Assembly: GCF_910592395.1 (NCBI RefSeq)
Contig: NC_088317.1
Location: 3,782,001-3,846,000, forward strand
Length of the DNA: 64,000 nt
Reading direction: 5' to 3'
DNA from: Lineus longissimus
Taxonomy: Eukaryota; Nemertea; Pilidiophora; Heteronemertea; Lineidae
Position 1 is the first letter of the stretch, and each line of letters starts with the position of its first letter. The notes under the pieces were generated by a model. It had not been told where the DNA came from and ran no database searches. It worked only from the letters and a program-made list of their open reading frames with translations. This document shows, piece by piece, positions 37,591-47,900 of this stretch. The translations under genes were made by a program, and so were the position numbers.

Positions 37591-37697
37591 AATCCTCAAC
37601 AGTTGAAGACGAATATGAGGATGATGGTTTAGTATTTCAGGACAATGGATCAGATGATGAATTTGATCGAATGTATTCGCCTGTTTTGTATTACTAA
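37591..37697 (+). CDS. Orphan terminal exon, acidic C-terminus
   Basis: A good acceptor (tcgctactttcag) is followed by an open frame in phase 1: SSTVEDEYEDDGLVFQ, then DNGSDDEFDRMYSPVLYY and TAA. A polyadenylation signal aataaa lies at 37758-37763, 60 bp after the stop. This looks like the last coding exon of a plus-strand gene. The SLC16 transporter upstream is the obvious partner, since its tail may splice onward, but the donor at 36002 ends in phase 2. A linking exon would be needed, which I could not find. Confidence 0.4.
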
Positions 37698-38196
37698 ATA
37701 ATCCTACGTGTGCTACCGGCATTTAGGCAAAAACATTAAGAATCATAATGGTGTTCAAATAAACGCAAGTTTATTGTTAGTAGAGATAGAAATTCCTCTG
37801 TAGTGATCACTTTTCAGTACCAACTGCACTCCACGACCTTTCTTTACAACCACAGTTCAGCAGTTCAAAGCATCATGTATACATTCTAATACATTCTAAT
37901 ACATTGTTCTTATAACTTATGTTGTTTTTTTTAGACCATCAAGAGTATCAAGAAAACTCTCCCTCGTTGTTAACGAGACGTGTGCACTGCCGTCAGAGGA
38001 TAGAATAGATGATTGAATCAAAAACGACTTGGAAAATCCCGGAAGAACATGCCAGTGATTTGAAGAAGCTTTCGACAAAAAGTGATTCGAAAGTGTGTTA
38101 TTAAACCCAGCATTAAGACATACATTTTGGTAGCAGAGCTTTATTTGAAAGACTCTGGTAGTCGTAACAAAAGGAACAATGTGTTGAGACCATCTA

Positions 38197-38328
38197 GAGT
38201 GTTTTCACGTGACGTCATCACCGGCCATGTTTGAGGGACAGACAAAAGAAAGCAAGCCAACTGACCATGACACCATTTTTGTTCAGTTATTGTTCTGTCC
38301 TCCAACATGGCTGACCGTGAAAACGCTC
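38197..38328. mobile_element. 132-bp MITE-like foldback element
   Basis: gagtgttttcacg at 38197 is matched by the complement cgtgaaaacgctc ending at 38328. The similarity continues inwards (gccatgtttgagggacaga against tctgtcctccaacatggc) with small gaps. No ORF. The end motif gtgttttcacgtgacgtca suggests a non-autonomous DNA-transposon derivative. Confidence 0.65.
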
Positions 38329-38372
38329 TTTTGTAAATCAGACGATTAAGCACACTCGTAGAAGTAAAGGTT

Positions 38373-38760
38373 TTATAGTTTCTGAAAAACCATGAAATTA
38401 AGCTGGCGTATGTTGTCAAGTTTAAGGCCAGTTTCTATAACAGCGGCGGAATTGGGAAAGCGTGAATCTTGCACAGGCGTTGGCTCGTCGGTTAATGAAT
38501 GACTCGGCAACTGACCAAAAAGGCAAGGAGACCGCCACCACGTAAAGCGATGAAAAACATGTAATGAAATGAGACTACAACCGCGAAACATCAAATTAAC
38601 CTCTCGACGAAATTGTCGTCCACTGAGGCAATAAAAAAGAACGGGTTAATAGCATAATTGACATAGTTGATTAAGTTTGTTACACAATGGGCCAAGATGA
38701 GGATGGCAAATTGCCGACCTTGATGTGTATGCGACATTCCTACAACAGCTGAGAAAACGA
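38373..38760 (-). pseudogene. GPCR pseudogene, TM7 and tail (frameshifted)
   Basis: On the minus strand one frame reads ALLVFSAVVGMSHT, AHCVTNLINYVNYAIN and P-F-F, matching ECL3/TM7 of the array receptors (AHAVTNLIQYINNTIN). After a run of six A (plus strand 38633-38638) the match moves to another frame: YCLSGRQFRREVNLMFRG, against YCVSGKLFRTEVYRMFR. A one-base loss in the homopolymer explains it. Upstream of the TGA near 38770 no receptor sequence can be followed with certainty, though a hydrophobic ORF (38779-38988) may be a relic. A dead or mis-sequenced relative of the GPCR family. Confidence 0.7.
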
Positions 38761-41656
38761 GAAGTGCTCAATTCCGCATCACCGGATCTCTCCTTTCATG
38801 AGACCACCATTGCCCAAATTTAATGACAAAATGATGCAAAGAAGAAACTTAACATTAAAGATAACTAATCCTCTCTTCTGCATCTTGAAACTCTTTAACA
38901 GTGAAACGCTAAACAAGAACACCAATAACAAACAGACAGTCAATTGTTGAAGGGTGTAAAACACAATGCCAAATTCAAATTCTTGCAAGTGGTGCTGTTG
39001 AACTTTTCAAGTGGAAGGAATCAAACTTATTTTCATTCGTGACGTCATTTGCTAATGATTGTTTACACCATTCAACAGCTTGACATGTTCATCAAACCCG
39101 ATTGACTGGAGAAGTGAAAGTATTAGCTGAAAGATAAAGCAGATTTTTCCTGAATGACAACAGCCTGGATGTACAATTACAACAGTCAAATTGATGACAA
39201 ACTTCAAGTTAAACCAATCACAATCTTGCAGGAAGATGTCCTGTAATAGGTTAAGTTTACACCTTGGTATTATCTTTTACTGATACAGCAACTCTAAAAA
39301 TGAGATGATGGCAAGTTCTGTGCGCGATGTCTGGCACAAAATAACTCTTGTGGGGGTACTGATGAGGCTATTCCCGGCTTTATAAGCATCATTGATGGCT
39401 TGGAAGCCCATTCAGACCCAGGCCAGGGTCAGGGAAAATAAACTATCCATCCAAAGGTGGTCCAAAATTACCAGACAATGCCTATTATTGAGCCATGTCA
39501 CCTAGTAGGCCCTGGTGTTTTGGACCGTGAAGATCCACATTGTAATGTGTATATGATTTCTTTTCCTGAACTATGGCAGCCTTTTACAGGCAAATCTGGC
39601 AAAAAAGTGCCTAAACATAGGCAACTAAAATTACCAAACAAACAAAAGATATATCATTATGAGAAAGTTTATTTTCACAGAGGATATACAGAGAAATTTT
39701 TGAAGAATCAGCCGGATTGCCCAACAGTAGTAGTAGACATCTCAGTCACCTGGATCTTTTCGGAAGTGAAGCATCATGGCTCATGCTTTACTGTTTGAGC
39801 ACATCCACACAAATCGATAGTATTCCTGGTCAATATCAATGACGATATGGTGGAACACATGACATACCTCCAGTCTCATAACATAACAATAACATAACAC
39901 TCACTCAGTCACTGTCGCTCTGACATTTCTGACGACTATTCTACCAGTAGCTTTATCAAAAGGCTCAAAATCATCTGGTCATTTGGCCACAAGTTGTAGA
40001 AATTATAGTCAGACTAAGCATATTCATCAACAGAACTCAAACAGGCTACCATCATGCCATTCTCACTTTTAACCACAATTTTTTTGAGACACGCTGTGCA
40101 TTAAAATATTTTTACAATATCGCGTCGTGCACGCAATTGCCGCGAAAAACGGCTTGATTAACATCACGTGATCCAAAACGTCATAAATATTAATGAGATT
40201 TCTTCCAAAAATCACCAAATTAAGTGCCAAAAAAGAAATATTTAGGAAACCGGGTGCTCAAATGTTTTAAAAGATATGAATTCATTTAGGATTGGTCAAC
40301 CACTTCGCAAAAAATCAATTTACCAAATATCGCCGCAAAGCTGGAAAATATCTTTGAGTGAGGTATGTTCAGCGAAGATTGCGAAAATATCATATTTCGA
40401 AAAATTGATCAAACTCGGTTGATTTTGCTTGGAATTTGATGAAATAAACACCAATTTTTTCTTTCAATAACTAACAATTTCGCCATCTTTGATCAATCGC
40501 TCTCCCCGAACAGTCGTGCATGCTACAGAGGTTTTAGTCTCTGCCACAAATATGGCGCGAATTAGTATCAAATTTTTACCGATAGGTGACAGTAGCAGCG
40601 AAACGCAGAGAGAAACGCTCTTTTGGCGCTGCGAACGGGGGCGCGGCCAACTGACTGGGCTATTGGACAAGTTTTCATAATCAGTATTCTAGAACACGTT
40701 TTGTAGCGATGGTGGCGATCCTAGTGTTCGGGCCTCTTCGGCTCAACTTCGGGTGTGGTCGGAACCTAAATCCGGCTGCAACATTTTCTGACAAAAATCA
40801 GAGGCAACTTAAACGTATTTTCTAGCCGTGCGGCAGAAATAATCATTTTTACTATCGTGTTATTCAGTCAAAGATACATATAACAATAAATATCAGTCAT
40901 TACTTCTGAGCACGCGCGATGTTTTTGATGAGTTAGGTGCATTTATTCAACAAAATTACGTGAAAAAATTGCAAATTTTCGGGCGACGACCGCTGTTCAA
41001 AGTCACGTAAACAGCAAACCTCAGGACTTTTTACACTTTTTTCTTAATGAAACTACTAATTAATGTTTCATCTAGAATAATATGTTCCGTTTACATGTCA
41101 TTCAGAAAGATTTTGGCAAGTTTAGGATCGATTTCTCATATTTTTCACGCCTAAATGTACGCGATAATGAGCTCGTAATGATATGCAGTGACGTCATAGC
41201 GCAGAGAGAATTACGCGGAAATGGGGCCGCGGCCAACTGACTGAATGGGGGCACCGTCAAGCAACACCCGGCGTCTGCGACAATCCGACCCCCGGCCTAT
41301 ACCTCGCTAATTTACCTCGGAGCAAAAATGCAGTGCCGCCCGGATGTTTCCTCCAGACAGCGTCATGTAATTGCATATTTCCTTTGGGAGCCACATGGTT
41401 TACCTTGGAGACAACGAAAGGACAACAGTCACACAATTCCCTGATAAAAATCAGTGGAAAAAGCGATAACTTGGTCATCCTTTCCCCCATATACATGTAA
41501 ATTCACCATCTGTCACAGAGCGTATTAAGATTTCCGTCCGATAATGAATTTACTTAATTGATTTAATTACATGTCAATCAAAAATCAATCGCATTTTTGT
41601 AACCGATACCTAAAAACAAATAAACCGTCAGAATTCTTGACATATTTAGTAAACAC
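38761..41656. other. Repeat-rich intergenic region with one unexplained ORF
   Basis: 39305-39800 has coding-like stretches in different frames: KFCARCLAQNNSCGGTDEA, KINYPSKGGPKLPDNAYY, and a 113-codon ORF at 39457-39798 with PTVVVDISVTWIFSE. They suggest a decayed coding sequence of unknown family. gcggccaactgactg occurs at about 40643 and 41231 beside cgcagagagaa in both places, indicating a degenerate duplicated element. Otherwise no gene recognised. Confidence 0.35.
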
Positions 41657-41837
41657 TATATGAAAATCGAAATATCTAAACACAATCAGACAAATGCGTT
41701 GAAAGGTGTGTGTTTTATCATTATAGAGTTATGAAGATTATACGGGATATGCAGGTAATGGGGCGCGTCAGCAAACTAATGATATTTGGGAAGGTGGATC
41801 CTACAAACAGAGAAATGTGGACTTGTTTCCTTAAGGC
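41657..41837 (+). repeat. 181-bp direct repeat, left copy, flanking the TIR element
   Basis: Matches 43421-43601 over 181 bp with about eight differences, at a constant offset of 1764 bp. It contains an acceptor-like atcattatag and the codons of the exon start found in the right copy. Its right end meets the left TIR of the element, and the left end of the other copy meets the right TIR. Confidence 0.9.
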
Positions 41838-41839
41838 CT

Positions 41840-43420
41840 TAGGAATGAAAGTATTAGATTACCGTCCACCGCCCGCATGCCCCCAAAGCCGCCGCCGAAA
41901 ATTTTCATTATTTAAAAAAATTCATTATTTCCCCCAAAAATGAGAACACAAACTTGATTTTTGGTTTAAAAGTGTTTCTAGCACATCTATTCAAAAAGAG
42001 ACACGATCGTGGTTGTCAAACAAGCGCGAACCCGAACGATTCCGAAGATCTACGAAGCCTGTTTTGGCGCGAAGCGATCCTCCAATCACCGTTCTCGTAA
42101 CAGCTCGTTTGTCTGCGTTAACCATCATGGCCGCCCGGTAAAATCTGTGAAATCTTTCGCATTCACACGCAAAAGGTGAGTTTTTTAACTGAAAACATCA
42201 ATGTAACCAACAACTCTCGATGGCAATCAAGCTATCAGACTGTCATAGTTTCGCTCAGATGTTTGTTGTGATCAGATGGCCCATATTACTACTGATATTT
42301 TGAGATACTTTCACGGCCTCTGCCGCATTGATTCAGATGTGTAAAATGTGCTGCTGATGCACATGCGCAGTTGAAGGCGCGAATTGAAAGGACCACGTGC
42401 ATGTCAGATTCTTCTGCATACCATGCATGCATTGCGTTCGTACATGCACTACTCATCTATGTTTGTATACGTACCTACCATGCCTACTCATGCTGTACTG
42501 TAGGAGAGCTACCGTAGGCCTACAGTCCCCACACGTCACATGCATGAATTCTAGCCAGGAGGCTTGTTAATACCTTCTTCTTTCACTTTCAGCAGCCATG
42601 GCAACAACTTCTCAGGTGGCAGTCCGAATCTTGGTGGGGAATGAAGTGAAAGAAGTGTGGCGGTTTCTTGCCATTGACAAGTATGCGTCGTACAGCTATG
42701 GTGAACTTGTTCAAGATATTATGGATCAAAAACATTCACAGTTCAAACTGTCTTCATTGAAGAACTGCAGAAAATACACTCTGAAGGAAGGTGTTGCAGG
42801 CACGACTCTTGCATTGACGGAGAATGTAAAAGGGGATTCCAGCACAGATCTTGTTGGTGTGGTACAAATACAAATGCCATCTTGACATGTATTTTATATC
42901 ATTTTTCAGGCGACATCAATCTGCCCAAGGGCCTAGATGTGTACATAAAAGATCTTGACTGTGGAGATCATATTGAAAAATTGTACTACTCATGTGGTTA
43001 TGAACCAATCTGTATCTTTTGTGGTGAAAACCTGGAGGGAGTGGATGATGATGATGATGTGTACCCTCAATGTGATGATTGCCAGAAGGACCCTATTAGG
43101 AAGAGAGGACTCTAAATCAAGTGGTCAATGTGGGACAATATCAACAATTTGCCTTCACTTGTCTTTTTTGTTAGCACTGTTGTACTCTCGTATAAACCAT
43201 CCGTGCTGCAGCATGGCAAATATTACTCTGACATGTCTGAAAATATATTATCTTTCATATGTGCTTTAATACTTTCAATAAAATACATTATCTTTACAAA
43301 CTACTCGGAAATTTTGCTTGGTTATTACATTTTCAAAAAAATAATGAATAATGAATAATGAAAAAAAGCCTCATCAATTTTCTGGATCATCAGGACGGTA
43401 TTCTAATACTTTCATTCCTA
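41840..43420. mobile_element. 1.58-kb TIR-bounded insertion carrying a spliced gene
   Basis: Termini are a 28-bp inverted repeat with one mismatch: taggaatgaaagtattag at 41840 and its complement ctaatactttcattccta ending at 43420. A TA dinucleotide on each side may be the target duplication. Inside lies a plus-strand gene with 5' UTR exon, intron, coding exons and aataaa (43278). No recognisable transposase, so it is either a novel self-encoded element or a non-autonomous element that captured a host gene. Confidence 0.7.
42598..43115 (+). CDS. Cargo gene in TIR element; C-terminal zinc-ribbon-like (about 154 aa)
   Basis: A non-coding exon ends at 42175 (aaaag|gtgagt). The coding exon starts at ATG 42598 right after a cagcag acceptor and reads about 86 codons (starts MATTSQVAVRILVGNEVKEV). 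Exon 3 (42910-43115, after catttttcag) adds GDINLPKGLDVYIKDLDC and a Cys4 motif (CIFCGENL, then YPQCDDCQ). Joining through a weak donor at 42856 (gttg|gtgtgg) keeps the frame across a 53-nt intron; if unspliced, the ORF stops at 95 aa. Family not recognised. The Cys4 ribbon and acidic DDDDD linker suggest nucleic-acid or protein binding at most. Confidence 0.5.
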
Positions 43421-43601
43421 TATATGAAAATCGAAATATCTAAACACAATCAGACAAATGCGTTGAAAAGTGTGTGTTTTATCATTATAGAGTTATGAAG
43501 ATTATAAGGGATAGGCAGGTGATAGGGCGCGTCAGCAAACTAATGATATTTGGGAAAGTGGCTCCTACAAACAGAGAAATGTGGACTTGTTTCCTTAAGG
43601 C
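43421..43601 (+). repeat. 181-bp direct repeat, right copy
   Basis: Partner of 41657-41837. Only this copy continues into an open exon (43491-43776). The left copy is cut by the TIR element after the codons for CFLKA. Confidence 0.9.
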
Positions 43602-44255
43602 AAATTTCATATTCCTTCAGGCAAATATCATAATTGCATCGATCATGACATATTGTATTGTTTACTTTGGAGGAATCACCTGTTGGTTATTTGTCCGTTT
43701 CATCACTCGGGCTTGGGAGAGGCAAGCTGAGAGCAGCACCGCATCGTTTAGAGGAAAAGAACTGCTAAAGGAAGAGGTAAGAGTGAAATATGGCGTAGAA
43801 GTAGAAAATGCCCCCTGGAAAAAGGACGTTTGAAATCTCCACAGTTTGAAATGTCCTAGGATAGAATGTCCGGGATACAAAGCAAGGATTCTCGTATTAT
43901 GCGATTTTACATTGCATCGTTCTGCCTCTCCCGTTAAAGTCTATCGACCACACCCTGACGCTGTTTCGGCGGGGGTCGGTGTTATAAGACTTACCTTGAT
44001 GACCCTTTGATAAGACTAGGAATTCAAACCGAGGTGAGAGCGAGCTTTATGTAAAAACAAGGATTGATCGCGTGTTGGGCTTGGCCTGAATTATTGTAAC
44101 TGCGAGGTAATGGGGAAAAAAAACGTACGATGCAACTTCTGAAACATTGTTAGCCATGGCCTCTATATTTTCGTGATCTGTCGCGTTTTGCACATAAACT
44201 AATAAATACAAAATGTATTTTTTTGCTTTGGCAGGACTGTGAGATTCTGACGTAA
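43491..44255 (+). CDS. Putative single-pass membrane protein, last exons
   Basis: An exon from acceptor atcattatag (43490) has an ATG at 43495 and encodes a basic segment and one hydrophobic helix (IIIASIMTYCIVYFGGITCW), then FVRFITRAWERQAESS and a strong donor at 43776 (gaagag|gtaagag). The next acceptor (ctttggcag, 44234) joins in frame to a short end DCEILT and TAA (44253-44255). That same exon holds the start codon of the matrix gene one base later. Upstream exons are unknown, so this may be the membrane end of a larger protein, a small protein, or chance. An inner acceptor (attccttcag) at 43620 is an alternative exon start. Confidence 0.35.
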
Positions 44256-44256
44256 G

Positions 44257-44939
44257 ATGTGGGCCCCATTCGCCCTTCTGCTGCTGCTTGTGGCTGCGAG
44301 GACTGACGGCGCATATTATTGTGAGTTGATCTTGTTCTTGTATTTTACTGAACATGTCGATGTCCATACCACGTCATGAATCTAATCAACATCTCATTGT
44401 CAGGTCATCTCCTGAATTAAGCTTTGCGAAAAGTCAGCCAGTCGTCGCACTCTTTAAAGGTTTCGAGATAATATTACACAGTTAAAGGGTAAATAATGTA
44501 ATTCGCCGCCTTCCCGTCTAGGTCCCGCCACGCGGCTCCTACATCCTTCTCGCCAAAGTTTAACTGACGTAAATTTTGGCGGGAAGGATGTAGGAGCCGC
44601 GTTGCGGGAACGAGACGGGAAGGCGGCGAATTACATTATTTACCCTTTAACTGTGTATCCTTTCAGCATCTCGATATACATATACATCTAGATCAGTTAA
44701 CTACCAACAATTCGCTGGGGTAATTGGCTTTACGTATCGCCATGGCGACTGTCCCGGAAATGACATTAGCGCGATGACCTACATGAATCTGCAGAGCTGC
44801 GGTAACCGTTGTAAGACAACCAGTGGCTGCGTGGCTTTCCTGTGGAATGAAGACAATCACTGCTATGTTAAGAGAAAAAGCTGCCCACGCATAGACACGA
44901 GAAACTCGAAGGATCATTTCTTTGATAAAATGTCTTCTG
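44257..44939 (+). CDS. Matrix gene exons 1-2: signal peptide and PAN/apple-like domain
   Basis: Exon 1 encodes MWAPFALLLLLVAARTDG, a classical signal peptide, and ends phase 1. Exon 2 encodes a cysteine-rich domain with the PAN order: DCPGNDI, then LQSCGNRCKTTSGCVAFLW and CYVKRKSC. This is the SCxxxCxxxxxCxxFxW core of PAN/apple modules, which bind proteins or carbohydrates. An acceptor at 44234 shows that a 5' UTR exon precedes. Confidence 0.75.
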
Positions 44940-47900
44940 GTAAGACTTTTGGCTGCTATCAAAATCAATATGTCGACTAGTGAGTTGCCACGTGTGCCCG
45001 ACACGCTGCTAGGTATTGTTAGAGAGATTGCTATTTTTTCTTAGGGGCCGTCAAAAGTTGCCCACCGCTCCAGTGGGAAGTTTTTAACATCCAATTGACC
45101 GTTTGGGCCGAAGATGAGTTTGATCGCGTCGGCGACCGTCGCGGAAAGCGCTCAATTCTTTTCCTCATTTACGATTTATGCACTTCAAATGACATTGCAT
45201 GGGGAAAATGCCATAGTTTATGATCATTCTTATTTTAGCTTCGCCGCCCCAAACCCCAGCGACTGATATCATGATCCTTGTCGAGTCGTCTAGGCTCATG
45301 GGCGCCACCAACTTCGCCAAGGCCAAAACGTATGTGGTGAGCTTCATCAACGCCCTCAACGTTGGTACAAGCAACGACCGGGTCATCATGGCGTCATTTG
45401 CAAAATCGCTGTACACCCGTAACGTGCCCGATTCGATTATGAGGAAGGACATCGTAGCAGATCAGGTTCAATATTTGACAAACTATGGGGGAAGTGAGCT
45501 GTCCATCAAATACATCCTTCGGTAAAGTATATACACATTGATTGCCAGAAGTTACTACTAAATCAACCACTCGGTAAATTCTCGGCTAATCATAATCCCT
45601 TCTTGGCATTCGCGGTCAAAACTTGTCCGAAATGGCCATCGACTGAAGAAGAAGATGAAACGATTTTTGGACTGCGCTGCAAGTTTCCAGTAGCAATATT
45701 TACTTACTTTGGAACTTTTACTTTACATGCGTTATCTTTTTCTGCAGAAATGTATTTCTGATTCGATTTTGTTAAATTGTATCTTAGCAGAAAATGTATT
45801 TACTGTCACACATAAACATATGTATAAAAGTAGAAGTTTAACGCCAGAAGATAGAGTTCTAAAAACTAGTTATAATAGTTTTAATGTTTAAAAACATTGT
45901 CGATCAGACCAACTAAAATAAACAATGATATATTTGCATTCAGTAGGATGTTCAGTTTCACTTGAAAGTTGCTAAAACGATTTAAGCTTGACAGCAAGTA
46001 AGCCTTTCTCAAAGTGAATCAAGACAGATAAAACTGAGTAGTATCACGGAAAATAAATTTTATCTGAAAACACAATAGCTAATTCATCTAATTGCCATGA
46101 TTCCATCGAAATGTTTTCTTGAAAGCGTTGCAATATCGCCAAACTTGCTATTTCTATTTCGTCCTCCTCTCTTTACAGGAGCAGCCAAAGCTACTTGTAC
46201 TCACAGATCCATCGCGGTAGCACCCCTGCCGATCTGGTCATCGTCGGCTCAGGCAAAAAGGGAGGCTCAGACAAGGACTCTGAGATTACGGAGCAGATCA
46301 ACTGGTGGTGGGCTAGGGGTGTCAAGGTGTACTACGTCAGCGCTGGCACAATTGATAGAGCGGCAATTGGAAAGTTTGTCTTGTCTCAGAATATCTTCGA
46401 GATGTGGAGGACTTCTGTTAACACTATTGTAAGCAGTATAAGAAAAGGTAAGCGTATTTCTTTCAACCTATGTTCCTTTCTACTGTCAATTTAGTGCTCC
46501 GCAAACGAGCGATTTTATCGCTGCGACCTGCGACATCACCGCGATGACCGATGAAGAGATCGTTCGTCTATACGGGTAAAGACTATTATCGCAGATACCT
46601 GCATGATTACTAATGTATTTTTTATGAGAGGAAACTGGGGAACCCAAAGGACACTTATCCCGTCGAAGACAGTGGCTGCTTCTTCCTCGTTTTGGTCCCT
46701 TTTGATGAGTTTCTTTTGATGAATTTTTTAATGCTTCAGACTATTCTTCATTCTGGTTCAGACGTTTCTCCTATTAATATTCCTCATGGTATAATAAACC
46801 GGCATCTTGTCACTCCGCATCCCATACCCCCAGTATCAGACAAACTGACAAAATGGTTGGGCATACTCTCCAGATATTACCTCATATTTGTCAAATGTTG
46901 TGTTTTAAATTTGTTTCAACATTTAGTACAAGTTGAATGTCAATCTAAATAGTCTTCTTTTGAACGTTTTCAGATGTCGCATGCGGAGCAAATAAAATCA
47001 GCCAATCCGGAAGATGTATCACATTCAATCCTTGCGCACTTCAAGTTTGCGCTGCAAACGCCAGATGTGTCACCTCGGGTTTAGGATTCACCTGTAGGTG
47101 TGACACGGGATTGATTTATGTGCAAGACTATGGCTGTCAAGGTAGTTATAACAACAGAGAAAGTCAAATAAAAATGGACTCGTTCAAATTTTGTATCAGA
47201 ATGATTTCACCAGCTGGAGATAAGCCAGGTATCCTCCGTTGCGTTATACATCGCTAATTTGGCTTCGGAAACGCCAAGACAAAGATCGTGAAAGACTTAT
47301 TTTTTTAATTTTCGCGCAGCGAGAAAAAGTATGTTTACAGCACTATGATGGGAAAATGACGTCCTGAGAAAACATGATGTCCAAGCACTTGCATTCACAT
47401 TTCTTTATCTCCGCTTTTCATGGCTATTCAGATACATTAAAAACGTCTCTCCTTATTTCTTGTTTCAGCTAAGAAATATCTGGACCTTGCCTTCATCGTC
47501 GACGTATCCAGTGGCGTCTCCACCTCGAGCATGCAGAAGACGAAAGACTTCATGAAGGGACTTCTCAACGGCTTCTACGTCACGTCCACCTACGTTAGAG
47601 TCAGCATTGTCTTCTATAATAACGAGGTCCCTCTTATTTTTTACTTCAACCAAGGTAATTACCATGTACGATAACTAAATCCCTCTTATTTTCTATTTTA
47701 ACCAAGGTAATAACGACAGGAAACTTTCTTCACGATTCATCTTGTCCTTTAAGTATATCCAAACTACTGTCTTCTCGATCTCACTGCATACTAACGCCAT
47801 GTTTTTACCACACCACCGCAACTTCTCGTTAAAGGTTACAACCGGGCCAATATTTACAACGTCATTGACAGGATGGCATCCTACAGGGGCGGCAACAGCG

